NCBI RefSeq assembly: GCF_023516615.1
Contig: NZ_JAMGBF010000150.1
Coordinates: forward strand, 1 to 39,789
Origin: Streptomyces panaciradicis
GTDB taxonomy: Bacteria > Actinomycetota > Actinomycetes > Streptomycetales > Streptomycetaceae
Direction: 5' to 3'
DNA: 39,789 nucleotides
The translations under genes and the position numbers were made by a program. The notes below the pieces were generated by a model. That model did no database searches. It was not told the origin of the DNA and was given only the letters and a program-made list of their open reading frames with translations. This document shows positions 21,744-30,028 of this stretch, one piece after another (position 1 is the first letter of the stretch; the number at the start of each line of letters is the position of its first letter).

Positions 21744-23432
21744 TCAGCGGCGGTAGATCGTGATCGAGTGACCGACCTCGTCGACGGGACGGCTGCTGTC
21801 GATCAGCGTGCGCAGCCGACCGCGCGCCCTGTCGACCGCCGAGTCCGACACCACCAGCAGCCCGTGCACCTGACGGGGCGCCACCTCGCGCGGATCGGCG
21901 GCGTCGATGCCGTAGTACGACGGCACGCCACTGCCCTTGTACACCAGCCAGACCTTCTCGCCCCGGTACCGCTCCCGCAGCCGGTCGGCGAGCCTGCCCA
22001 GATCCTGGCCCCAGTCGACGTTGGAGTCGTGCAGCCACAGATACGTCTTGTCCGGGCCGCCGAACGCCTCGTTGGAGTACGGCAGGTAGTAGGGGAACGT
22101 GCGCAGCGAGGAGACCGCGACGAACAGCACGAGCACACCGGTCGCGAGGGTCGCCCAGCGTCGTCGTACGGCGAGCACACAGCCGGCCGCCACCGCCAGG
22201 AACATCGGCACGAAGACGGCGTAGCGGGTCCCGAAGTCCCGCGAGCCGGTCATGGCCGAGGCCAGCAGCACGGCGGGCGGGACCAGCACGTAGGGGGCGG
22301 CGGGCCGCAGCCGCCGCACCGCCACCACCGCCGCGGCACCGGCCGCCCACAGCACCAGCATCCCGAGCGGCGTCTTCACCAGCAGCGCGGCCGGCAGGTA
22401 GTACCAGCGGGAGCCGGTGTACAGGTGCCCGAACAGGAAGCCCTGCCACGGATACCGCTCCAGCCCGAACTGGATGCGCATCCCGTCCAGATACGACCGC
22501 GGGAACGGCATCAGCCGCAGGAGCAGCCCCTTCAGCCCGTGCACGGCGGGCACCTGCTGCCCGGCGGCCGACCACCGCAGCCGCGGATCGACCAGCAGGT
22601 ACGACAGCCATACGACGGCCAGGCCGGCCAGCGCCACGACCGCGGCGCCCGCCACGGCCCGCCCGAGCGCCCGCCGCCGGTCCCCGGACATCGTCCCCCA
22701 CACCGACCAGGCGGCCAGCGCCATCAGTACCGGTACCACCGGCAGCACGCTCATCTTGGTCGCCAGCCCCGCGCCGAGGGCCAGACCGCCCAGCGGCACG
22801 TACAGCCGGGGGCGTCGCCGGGCCCGCCACAGCAGCCAGGCCGACGTCAGCACGAACCCCGCGGCCGGCACGTCCAGCGTCGCCAGCGAACCGTGCGCGA
22901 TGACGTCGGGGGACAGCGCGTACAGGGCCAGGGCCACCGCACCGGCCGCGGCGCCCGCCACTTCCCGGGCGAAGGCGAACACCACCAGCCCGAACAGCAG
23001 GGTCAGCACGATCATCGGCAGCCGGGCCCAGAACATCAGCCGCCACGGGTCGTTGCCGGACTCGTACAGCAGATGGCGCGCGTACGCGCTCTGGTCGCCC
23101 CGGTAGGCCGTGTCCACGTGCGGATCGGCGACCGCCACCCCGACCGCGACGACCAGCTTGCCCAGCGGCGGATGCTCGGGGTTGAGCCGGACGCGGTGCT
23201 CGCGCAGATAGTCGGCGGCCGTGGCGACGTAGATCGGCTCGTCGATCGTCGGGGTCTGCTGCACGGCGGCGGTGACCATCGCGGCCGCCATCTGACCGAG
23301 CAGGACCACCACCAGCAGGGGCAGCAGCCACCGCCGACCGGGCCGGTGCGTGGCCGGTGCCGGCCGCGGCGGCTGCCGCTCCGCGTCGTCGCGTGGGCCC
23401 GGTGCGAGGACCGAGTGCTGTTCGTGCGCCAT
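21744..23432 (-). CDS. GT39/ArnT-like membrane glycosyltransferase
   Basis: A 562-residue polytopic protein of the GT-C fold. After a Pro-rich cytoplasmic N-terminus it has about ten to twelve hydrophobic helices. The first external loop carries TPTIDEPIYVATA, whose Asp-Glu pair is the expected metal/acceptor catalytic motif of protein-mannosyltransferase and ArnT-like enzymes. It also carries the EHPPLGKLVVA segment common in this family. The C-terminal soluble part includes SNEAFGGPDKTYLWLHDSNV. It should transfer a sugar from a polyprenyl-phosphate donor to a protein or envelope glycan outside the membrane. Two ATG codons (23435, 23432) are possible; the second has better spacing from GGGG. 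It lies downstream of a long hairpin element. Confidence 0.85.
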   Translation of the reverse strand: MAHEQHSVLAPGPRDDAERQPPRPAPATHRPGRRWLLPLLVVVLLGQMAAAMVTAAVQQTPTIDEPIYVATAADYLREHRVRLNPEHPPLGKLVVAVGVAVADPHVDTAYRGDQSAYARHLLYESGNDPWRLMFWARLPMIVLTLLFGLVVFAFAREVAGAAAGAVALALYALSPDVIAHGSLATLDVPAAGFVLTSAWLLWRARRRPRLYVPLGGLALGAGLATKMSVLPVVPVLMALAAWSVWGTMSGDRRRALGRAVAGAAVVALAGLAVVWLSYLLVDPRLRWSAAGQQVPAVHGLKGLLLRLMPFPRSYLDGMRIQFGLERYPWQGFLFGHLYTGSRWYYLPAALLVKTPLGMLVLWAAGAAAVVAVRRLRPAAPYVLVPPAVLLASAMTGSRDFGTRYAVFVPMFLAVAAGCVLAVRRRWATLATGVLVLFVAVSSLRTFPYYLPYSNEAFGGPDKTYLWLHDSNVDWGQDLGRLADRLRERYRGEKVWLVYKGSGVPSYYGIDAADPREVAPRQVHGLLVVSDSAVDRARGRLRTLIDSSRPVDEVGHSITIYRR

Positions 23433-23522
23433 CATCCGCCCCGCGGTGACACCGGCCGCGAGGGGGCGGGAGCGATCCGGGGCCCTGTCATGGACCCCAC
23501 TGTCGCACCGTCTCCCGCCCCC

Positions 23523-23700
23523 CAGGCCCTGTCGTCACATTCCCGCCTGCCTGGAGGTGTCTGGCACGCACGCTCGCGGCGTTGCCGAACCGTCCACGTG
23601 GCTCCGCCACGAGGACGCCCCGGCGCCTTGCGATCGCACGCACCAGACACCTCCAGGCCCGCCCTACGGGCGGACGACGGGAATGTGACGACAGGGCCTG
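23523..23700. mobile_element. MITE-like long imperfect inverted repeat
   Basis: Terminal arms of 23 bases (23523-23545, beginning CAGGCCCTGTCGTCACATTC, and 23678-23700) are exact reverse complements. Inside them CCTGGAGGTGTCTGG (23550-23564) pairs with 23643-23657. The centre forms a further hairpin, GTCCACGTGGC-TCC-GCCACGAGGAC (23592-23616, one mismatch). The whole 178 bp could fold into one long hairpin. No transposase and no clear target duplication are seen. It fills most of the 273 bases between the glycosyltransferase and phosphatase genes, starting five bases after the phosphatase stop codon. Confidence 0.7.
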
Positions 23701-23705
23701 CGCCG

Positions 23706-25634
23706 TCACCGCTTCAGGAGTCGTACCGACAGACCTTCCGCCGTGTAGACGGGTACGGCCCGCAGCCGGTCGGAGTTCACCTCCACGCGGTCGAATCGGC
23801 CGCTCAGCCGCGGCGCGCACAGGACGCGCACCGTGTCGCCCGCGACGGGCGGCCGGTCGGCGTCGAGCACGAGGGACAGCACACCGCCCGTGCCCAGCAT
23901 CGCCCGGCGCGTCACCTCCAGGGCGGGCTCGTGGCCCGAGCGCAGCGTCAGCTCCAGCGTGGCGGACTCCTGCGCGTACGTGCCGTGCGCCCGCACCGGC
24001 CGCGGTACCCGCAGCGTGCCGCCGGACACCCGCACATCGCCGTGCCCGAGCGCGTGGGTGGAGGCGGCGACCAGCACGCCGTCCCGCACCACGGTGCCGC
24101 CGGTGTACGTGTTGTGGCCGGTCAGGGTGAGCGTGCCGGTGCCCAGCTTGGTGAGTGAGCCGGCGCCGTCGATGTCGTTGCGCCAGCTGTCGGCCGCGCC
24201 GAAGCCGCCCGCCGCCGCGTCCAGGGTCACGCTCACGTCGGAGTCGAAGGCGCCGTAGCCGTCCGCCGCCGTGAACAGGTCGAGCCGGCCCCACTGCTCG
24301 AAGCCGTCCAGCAGGACGTACCCCGACGGCAGGGCGGTGGTGCGCAGCACCTCGCGCCGCTGCTCGGCGCTCAGGTACGGCAGTCGTGTCTCCAGGAGCA
24401 CCTCGGCGCCCTTGGGCACGGTCAGCGGGGTGCTGCGGCCCTGCCGGGTGAGCACGTAGGTCAGCCGGGGCCGCACGGCGCGGGCGTTGGCGTCCCGGTC
24501 GCCGTAGGTGTCGCCGGCGCCGGGGTGCGCGTAGGCGTACAGGGAGTCGGCGGTGGTGCCCGTGCGCCCGGTGAAGTAGTCGAGCGCCTGGGCGCGGGCG
24601 GCGGCCTTGAGGCCGGCGTTCGCCGGGTCGGCCAGGGTGGCGGCGGCCAGCGCGGTGGCCATGATGCGGCCGCCCATCACGTCGACCGTGGAGTGCATGC
24701 CGGCCATGATCCGGGTGTGGCTGAGCTCGAAGGCGCGGGTCACCAGTTCCTGGAAGCGCTCGGGCACGGCGTAGGCGTAGGCCAGGCCCGCCAGGTGGAA
24801 GGCGTTGGTGTGGCCGCTGGGGAAGCCGCCGTCGTCCGTGGGGGAGGTGCTGCGCTGGCGCAGCAGCTGGGGCGCGACGACCACCTTCGAGTCGTAGACG
24901 GGGTAGCCGAGCGCGTCCGTCGCGCCCGTGTCGACGACCTCGCTGTCCTCGTTCATGCGCCAGGGGCGCGGGTACTGGTAGGCGTACTTGGACGGGTTGC
25001 CCGACGCCCAGTTGCCGCGCACGGTGTCGACCAGTTCGGCCACCTTGCCGAGCGCGGAGTCGTGCGACCCGGCACCCAGCGCGGAGCCGGCCGGGGCGTC
25101 GGCGGGCACGGCGTCGTCGATCTTGGCCGGCGGGGTGCCGTCGGGAGCGCTGGTGATCGAGGTGACCGCCTGGGCGCCCGCCTTGTAGAGGTCGGCCAGC
25201 GGGCCCAGGCCCGCGATCATGGCGTAGCTCTGGTGCTGGCGGTCGTAGAGGAACGCCTCCTTCGCCTGGGCGTCGGTCCGGGCGCCGGTGAGGCGGGCGC
25301 AGTAGCGCATGTTGGCGCGCAGCACCTCGGGCATGAGCGGCGTGCCGGTGTTCCAGGCGCCGCCCGTCTTCCATATCCGTGCGAACCCGCCGAGAACCCG
25401 TACGACCGCGTTGGTCTCCGGGGTCTGGTTCGCCATGACGTTGGTCTTGTAGTCGTCGACGAACGCGGCGGCGGAACCGGCGGCCTTGGCGTCGGCGGCG
25501 CCCAGCCAGGAGGCGAAGGTGGGCGCGGCCAGGACGCCGGCCGAAACGCCCAGGGAGGTCTTGAGGAATCCCCGTCTGCCGACGGAGGGTCGGTCGTTCG
25601 ACGAGGTGGAGCGGTGCCCGGCGGATGACGGCAT
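23706..25634 (-). CDS. Tat-exported PAP2-family phosphatase with PATR-like repeat
   Basis: A 642-residue exported enzyme. Residues 19-26 (GRRGFLKT) are a twin-arginine motif before a hydrophobic signal to about residue 50. The vanadium-haloperoxidase/acid-phosphatase domain shows all three motifs: K216 to R223-P224 (KYAYQYPRP), PSGH at 272-275, and SHTRIMAGMHSTVD with R308, H314 and D318. The C-terminal third contains LTKLGTGTLTLTGHNTYTGG, an autotransporter-associated PATR repeat, within a beta-rich region. It should release phosphate from an extracellular substrate. The ATG follows GAGAGG by seven bases. A single PHO-box-like half site (GTTCACCCGCA on the minus strand, about 25807-25817) is upstream. 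Confidence 0.88.
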   Translation of the reverse strand: MPSSAGHRSTSSNDRPSVGRRGFLKTSLGVSAGVLAAPTFASWLGAADAKAAGSAAAFVDDYKTNVMANQTPETNAVVRVLGGFARIWKTGGAWNTGTPLMPEVLRANMRYCARLTGARTDAQAKEAFLYDRQHQSYAMIAGLGPLADLYKAGAQAVTSITSAPDGTPPAKIDDAVPADAPAGSALGAGSHDSALGKVAELVDTVRGNWASGNPSKYAYQYPRPWRMNEDSEVVDTGATDALGYPVYDSKVVVAPQLLRQRSTSPTDDGGFPSGHTNAFHLAGLAYAYAVPERFQELVTRAFELSHTRIMAGMHSTVDVMGGRIMATALAAATLADPANAGLKAAARAQALDYFTGRTGTTADSLYAYAHPGAGDTYGDRDANARAVRPRLTYVLTRQGRSTPLTVPKGAEVLLETRLPYLSAEQRREVLRTTALPSGYVLLDGFEQWGRLDLFTAADGYGAFDSDVSVTLDAAAGGFGAADSWRNDIDGAGSLTKLGTGTLTLTGHNTYTGGTVVRDGVLVAASTHALGHGDVRVSGGTLRVPRPVRAHGTYAQESATLELTLRSGHEPALEVTRRAMLGTGGVLSLVLDADRPPVAGDTVRVLCAPRLSGRFDRVEVNSDRLRAVPVYTAEGLSVRLLKR

Positions 25635-25963
25635 GCGTGTGCCTCTCTTGAGTTCTTCGGCCCTGCGGCCGGGGGAGATCGTGCGATCAGAGGTGTTCTG
25701 TGGGGCGCGGCGATGTGCGAATACGGTGCGTCCCGTGAAGCTTTGAGCGAAGATCTACGGCCGTGTCCTGGCCCGCCGGGGAGTGCCCGGCGGCCGAGAC
25801 GTGTCGTGCGGGTGAACGGAGCGGGCCGGAGGGGACCCGCTGCGGTTCCGCGACGCCCCTGCGGGGGAGCGGGACCGCGGTGACCTGCTGCGGTGCGACC
25901 GGGCGCGGCCGGCGCCGGGGGCGGCGCACGTCGCGGGGTCCCCGGCGGAGCTGCGGGCGCCCC
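25635..25963. other. Intergenic region, phosphatase promoter side
   Basis: This 329-base gap separates the phosphatase start from the end of the kinase gene, both on the minus strand. The only pattern I can point to is GTTCACCCGCA on the minus strand (about 25807-25817), which matches one 11-base unit of a Streptomyces PHO box; the next unit is a poor match. No other gene or hairpin is supported. Confidence 0.3.
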
Positions 25964-26863
25964 TCACAGCAGCGAACGCGCCAGCGCCACCGCGCCCTCG
26001 ACCGGCGGCACCCGCAGGGGCTGCGGGCGGGCTCCGGGCAGGGAGGCGGCGAGCGAGGAGACGAACGCGTCGTACAGGGTGGGCTGGTTCAGGATCGTGC
26101 CGCCGGCGACCACGACGTCGTCCACCGGGAGCCCCCGGGCGGCGAGCCGTTCCACGAGCGCGGCGAGCGAGCGCCCGGCCTCCGCGATCACGGCGCGCGC
26201 GAGGGGGGAGCCCGCCTCGGCGGCCGCGAACACCACCGGCGCGTGCCGGCCCCATTCCGCGGAGACGTCCCGGGCGCCCTCCAACGCGGCCCCGAGCGCG
26301 GGCACTTCACCGACGCCGAACGCGGCGACGAGACCGCGGGCAAGGTCGTCGGGTTCCTCGCCGCGGTCATGGGCCGCCCAGACGGCCCGCGCGGCCTCGC
26401 GGACGAGTCCGGCCGCGCCGCCCTCGTCGCCGAGGACCGCGCCCCAGCCGCCGACCTGGACGGGGGTGCCGTCGGGCAGCCGGCCCACGGCCACGGACCC
26501 GGTGCCGGCCACCAGGCCGACGCCCTTGTCCGACCCGGCCGCGGGGACGAGGAGTTCGGCGTCGCCCACGACCAGCGCGGGCGCGTCGAAGTGGAGTTGC
26601 AGTGCGGTACGGATCTGCTCGCACTGGCGGGGGGTCTCACAGGCGTGGCCGCCGACGGCCAGCGCGGACGGGCGGGTGCGCGCCGGGAGGGCCTCAGCGA
26701 CCAGCGCGGCCAGCCAGCCGGCCGCGGCCACGGGGTCGTGCGGCCGCCAGCCTTTGCTGGACCGGACGTGATCGGCCACGGGGTCGTGCCCCGCCAGGGC
26801 GCGGAGGTGGGTCTTGGTGCCACCCACGTCGATGCCGACCACGAGAGGCGTGAAGTCCTGCAC
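25964..26863 (-). CDS. N-acetylglucosamine kinase-like (BadF/BadG/BcrA/BcrD ATPase family)
   Basis: A 299-residue ASKHA-fold kinase. VVGIDVGGTKTHLRAL is the phosphate-1 motif, VGLVAGTGSVAVGRLPDG the phosphate-2 motif, and GGWGAVLGDEGGAAGLVREA the conserved N-acetylhexosamine-kinase segment; VVVAGGTILNQPTL is the adenosine motif. The sequence and length match bacterial N-acetylglucosamine kinases of the BadF group, which make GlcNAc-6-phosphate. The GTG start follows AAAGAGG by four bases. It is divergent from a ROK regulator and lies beside a sugar ABC operon, with a 24-bp palindrome in the shared promoter region. It therefore probably phosphorylates an amino sugar released by that pathway. 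Confidence 0.83.
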   Translation of the reverse strand: MQDFTPLVVGIDVGGTKTHLRALAGHDPVADHVRSSKGWRPHDPVAAAGWLAALVAEALPARTRPSALAVGGHACETPRQCEQIRTALQLHFDAPALVVGDAELLVPAAGSDKGVGLVAGTGSVAVGRLPDGTPVQVGGWGAVLGDEGGAAGLVREAARAVWAAHDRGEEPDDLARGLVAAFGVGEVPALGAALEGARDVSAEWGRHAPVVFAAAEAGSPLARAVIAEAGRSLAALVERLAARGLPVDDVVVAGGTILNQPTLYDAFVSSLAASLPGARPQPLRVPPVEGAVALARSLL

Positions 26864-26992
26864 GGAACCTCTTTCGTCGTTGCGCTGTGCTGCGACGGCG
26901 GGCGAACCGTGCCTGGTCAGAAGCAGGTTGAAGCACTCGCGAAGCCCCGGGACGGGCCTCTGGACGGAACACGGCAGGCGAGTACCGTGAAG

Positions 26993-27016
26993 TTCGTTAG
27001 GAAGTTAACTAACGAA
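26993..27016. promoter_or_regulatory. 24-bp palindrome, candidate ROK operator
   Basis: TTCGTTAG (26993-27000) and CTAACGAA (27009-27016) are perfect inverted arms around GAAGTTAA. The AT-rich GTTAG...CTAAC pattern is like operators of sugar-responsive ROK repressors. It sits between the divergent kinase and ROK genes. Confidence 0.6.
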
Positions 27017-27142
27017 GTACAGTGCGTCAAGAGGCTTCGCGCACCCGACCGGCCGAGCTCCCCGTGGGACGGGGGCGGCCTCGCGTGACGCCGGGCATCC
27101 CATCGCCGCCTCCCCGCAGTCCGCAGGACGGGGGAGCGGCCC

Positions 27143-28306
27143 GTGACCTGCGGGAGAACTGTGGAACACGACGTGGTGCGAGCCCCGCGCCTGACCGAGA
27201 GCGCCGGCGCGGTCTTCGCCGTCCTGGCCCGGGCGGGCAGCGCGACGCGGCCGCAGCTCGCGAGCCTGGCGGGCCTGTCCAAGCCGACGGTGTCCTCGGC
27301 CGTCGCCGAACTGGAGAGCGCCGGGCTCGCCGCCCATTCCGGCACCGCCTCCAGCGGCACCGGCCGCAGCGCCGCCGTCTACCGGCTGGGCCCGGCCTCC
27401 GGTGCCGTCCTCGCCGTCGACCTCGGCCCCGCCCTGACCCGGGTGCGCGGCTGCGCCCTGGACGGCACCCTGCTCGCCGAGGCCACCGAGTCCCGGGAAC
27501 AGGCCGCCGAGGCCGTCCGGGAGGCCCTGGACGCGCTGCCGGCGGGCGCCCCGCTGCGGGCCATCGTGGTCGCCGTCGGTGACGTCACCGCGCGCGACGA
27601 CGAGGGCGCGGGGGTGCGCCCGGCGACCGCCAAGGCCGGGCCCGTCTTCGACGCGGTGGCCGTCGCGCTGCCGCCCGGCGTGCCCGTCCACCTGGAGAAC
27701 AACGTCAACTGCGCGGCGCTCGCCGAGCTGCACGAGGGCGCCGCGCACGGCCGCGAGACCTTCGGCTACCTGCGGATCGGCGTCGGCATCGGCCTGGGTG
27801 TCGTCATCGGGGGCCAGGTGCTGCGCGGGGCCAACGGCGCCGCGGGTGAGGTCGCCCGGCTGCCCTACCCCTGGGACGACGGCCGCGAGCCGCGGCACGA
27901 GGCCCTGGAGGAGCACGTCGGCGCCCGCTCGCTGCTGCGCCGGGCCGCCGAGGCCTGGCGCGCGGAGGACGGACCATGTCCGCGCACCACCGAGGAACTG
28001 TTCTCCCTCGCCGGGGAGGGCCGGAGCGCGGCCCGCGCCGTGGTGGGCCGGCACGCCGCCGACATCGGCCGGCTCGCCGCCGCCGTGACCGCCGTACTGG
28101 ACCCCGGCCTTATCGTGCTCGGCGGCAGCACCGGGGCGTATCCGCAGCTCCTGCCGGGTGTGCGGGCCGAGCTGGAGCGGCTGAGCTGGCCCACCGAGGT
28201 GGTCAGCAGCACGCTCGGCGACCTGGGCACCGTCGTGGGTGCCGCACGGCTCGCGGTCGCCCGAGGAGTCCAAACCGTGACCGAGGCCGCGCATGCGAAG
28301 GATTGA
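27143..28306 (+). CDS. ROK family transcriptional regulator
   Basis: A 387-residue ROK repressor. The N-terminal winged helix-turn-helix is at about residues 20-75 (TRPQLASLAGLSKPTVSSAV). The kinase-like domain shows LAVDLGPALTRVRG as a degenerate phosphate-1 loop, VHLENNVNCAALAELHEGAA, and IGVGIGLGVVIGGQVLRGAN. The CxCGxxGCxE zinc motif of typical ROK proteins is absent (GAAGEVARLPYPWDDG without Cys). It is likely to repress the divergent kinase gene through the palindrome at 26993 and perhaps the sugar operon downstream. The GTG at 27143 follows GGGGAG by six bases; an in-frame GTG at 27161 after GGGAG is nearly as good. A hairpin follows the stop codon. Confidence 0.86.
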   Translation: MTCGRTVEHDVVRAPRLTESAGAVFAVLARAGSATRPQLASLAGLSKPTVSSAVAELESAGLAAHSGTASSGTGRSAAVYRLGPASGAVLAVDLGPALTRVRGCALDGTLLAEATESREQAAEAVREALDALPAGAPLRAIVVAVGDVTARDDEGAGVRPATAKAGPVFDAVAVALPPGVPVHLENNVNCAALAELHEGAAHGRETFGYLRIGVGIGLGVVIGGQVLRGANGAAGEVARLPYPWDDGREPRHEALEEHVGARSLLRRAAEAWRAEDGPCPRTTEELFSLAGEGRSAARAVVGRHAADIGRLAAAVTAVLDPGLIVLGGSTGAYPQLLPGVRAELERLSWPTEVVSSTLGDLGTVVGAARLAVARGVQTVTEAAHAKD

Positions 28307-28335
28307 CGGCCTCCGACTCGGTCTGCCAATGTCCG

Positions 28336-28350
28336 GACAAGCGCTTTCTA
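28336..28350. promoter_or_regulatory. AAGCGCTT palindrome (LacI-like operator)
   Basis: GACAAGCGCTTTCTA contains the palindrome AAGCGCTT (28339-28346), the core found in LacI-family operators. It lies between the ROK stop codon and the sugar operon. No LacI-family gene is in the window. Confidence 0.4.
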
Positions 28351-28353
28351 AGC

Positions 28354-28389
28354 CGGCCGGGACGCCGGCTTGGGTTGGCGTCCCGGCCG
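28354..28389. terminator. Terminator hairpin after ROK gene
   Basis: CGGCCGGGACGCC (28354-28366) and GGCGTCCCGGCCG (28377-28389) form a perfect 13-bp stem with a 10-base loop, 47 bases after the ROK stop codon. Confidence 0.7.
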
Positions 28390-28494
28390 TGCACGACGCA
28401 CGGCAGCCGCACGAGGGCGTGCTTGTGCGACGACGGCCCTCGGGGCCGGGGATCCCACCCGTCGAGGCGACGCGGCCGGGCGAGGCCGCACCCC

Positions 28495-28523
28495 CGGAAA
28501 GCGAAATTTCCTGCAAAATGCAC
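28495..28523 (+). promoter_or_regulatory. AT-rich patch, probable sugar-operon promoter region
   Basis: GGAAAGCGAAATTTCC and TGCAAAATGCA lie side by side, each an inverted repeat, about 60-85 bases before the binding-protein ATG. The local AT content stands out. A CAAAAT -10 is possible but no matching -35 was found. Confidence 0.35.
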
Positions 28524-28581
28524 CCGTGCCGCCTCGATCGGCGCCGTGCTCCGTCTCCTACGACGAAATAAGGGATCGAAG

Positions 28582-29913
28582 ATGACCAATGTGGGTGTGC
28601 GGCGCTCCCGCCGACTCGGCCGCGGCGGTATACGCCGTGTGGTTCCCCTCGCTGCCGTGGCCACGGCAGGTGCCCTCCTGCTCTCCGCCTGCGGAGGCTC
28701 GGGCTCGAGCTCGGGCGGTACCTCCAAGTCCCTGACGTTCTGGATCTCCACGGTTCCGGGACAGGACGCGGGCTGGAAGAAGCTGGTCGCGCAGTACAAG
28801 AGCGAAGCCGGCGTCAAGGTCAAGCTCGTCAACATCCCCTACGACGGCTACACCACGAAGCTGCACAACGCCGCGCAGGCCAACTCCCTGCCCGACGTGG
28901 CGGCCGTGCCGGCGCTGGACCCGATCTGGTCGAACAAGCTGGTCGACCTGAGCTCCATCGCCAACAACAAGGCGAACAACATCAACGCCAACTTCCTGGC
29001 GAAGGACTCGTCCGGGAAGGTGCTGTCCATCCCCTCGGACGTCACCGCCTCCGGCCTGTTCATCAACAAGTCGCTGTTCGAGAAGGCCGGGGTCTCCTTC
29101 CCGACCTCGCCGCAGAAGACCTGGACCTGGACCGAGTTCATCAAGGCGGCCAACAAGGTCCGCGAGAAGACCGGCGCCAAGTACTCCCTGACCTTCGACC
29201 AGTCGCCCTCGCGGCTGCGCGCCATGGTGTACGAGCTGGGCGGCAAGTACGTCCACGCCGACTCCTCCGGCAAGTTCTCGGTGGACGCCGCGACCAAGAA
29301 GGCCGTGAAGACCTTCGTCGGCTGGAACGACGACAAGACCATGCCGAAGTCGGTGTGGACCAGCGGCGCCGACCCGTCGGCCATGTTCCAGAGCGGTGAC
29401 GTCGTCGCCTACTGGTCCGGCGTGTGGCAGGTCGCCGCGTTCTCGGAGTCCATCAAGAAGTTCGACTGGGCGAGCGTCCCGACGCCCGCCGAGCCGGTTC
29501 AGGCCAGTGACGTCAACAGCGGCGGCATGATGGTCGGCTTCAACAACAACGGCGCCGCGGCCACCGCGGCGAAGAAGTTCATGTCCTGGCTGTACGAGCC
29601 GGCCCACTACACCGAGCTGTGCGCGGCGTCCGGCTTCCTGCCGGTCGAGAGCGGCCTGACCCCGAAGTACCCCTTCAAGTCCGATGCGGCGCAGGCGGCG
29701 TTCAAGCTCTACAACGAGGAGATCCCGCTCTACGCCCCGATCTCGGGCTACTTCAACGGCGCGCAGACGAACTGGGTGCTGAAGGGCAAGAGCCTCACCG
29801 AGGACCCGACCAAGACGGAGCTCGGCAAGGCGATCAACGGGCAGCAGTCGCCCGACAAGGCCCTGGAGAACATCGTGGCCGGCTACAACCAGCAGGTCGG
29901 CGGCGCGTCGTAG
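28582..29913 (+). CDS. ABC transporter sugar-binding lipoprotein
   Basis: A 443-residue family-1 extracellular solute-binding protein. The N-terminus is basic, then hydrophobic, ending in the lipobox LLSAC with the lipidated Cys at residue 37, followed by a Gly/Ser linker. SLTFWISTVPGQDAGWKKLV starts the mature domain; LPDVAAVPALDPIW and VVAYWSGVWQVAAF are typical carbohydrate-binding-protein segments. It should capture an oligosaccharide outside the cell and deliver it to the two permeases encoded next. Third-position codon use is very GC-rich and Lys codons are almost all AAG, which suggests strong expression. The ATG follows AGGG by eight bases. A strong hairpin separates it from the permease genes. 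Confidence 0.93.
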   Translation: MTNVGVRRSRRLGRGGIRRVVPLAAVATAGALLLSACGGSGSSSGGTSKSLTFWISTVPGQDAGWKKLVAQYKSEAGVKVKLVNIPYDGYTTKLHNAAQANSLPDVAAVPALDPIWSNKLVDLSSIANNKANNINANFLAKDSSGKVLSIPSDVTASGLFINKSLFEKAGVSFPTSPQKTWTWTEFIKAANKVREKTGAKYSLTFDQSPSRLRAMVYELGGKYVHADSSGKFSVDAATKKAVKTFVGWNDDKTMPKSVWTSGADPSAMFQSGDVVAYWSGVWQVAAFSESIKKFDWASVPTPAEPVQASDVNSGGMMVGFNNNGAAATAAKKFMSWLYEPAHYTELCAASGFLPVESGLTPKYPFKSDAAQAAFKLYNEEIPLYAPISGYFNGAQTNWVLKGKSLTEDPTKTELGKAINGQQSPDKALENIVAGYNQQVGGAS

Positions 29914-29917
29914 GCCG

Positions 29918-29958
29918 CGGGGCCGGGCGGCGGGCCGACACCCCGCCGCCCGGCCCCG
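29918..29958 (+). terminator. Intercistronic hairpin between binding protein and permeases
   Basis: A 17-bp perfect stem (29918-29934 with 29942-29958) and a 7-base loop start four bases after the binding-protein stop codon. It probably stabilises the upstream message or partly terminates transcription, so that the binding protein exceeds the permeases. Confidence 0.7.
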
Positions 29959-30028
29959 GCGCCCAGGTGATGCCGGGCCCACGGCCCGAGCCCACGGCAA
30001 TCCATCCCCCCAGCACGGAGTCAGGAAG

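Noticed and set aside
23480..23497. Possible second copy of the hairpin element end (GGCCCTGTCATGG)
   Set aside because: Only about ten bases match the terminal arm and no partner arm exists.
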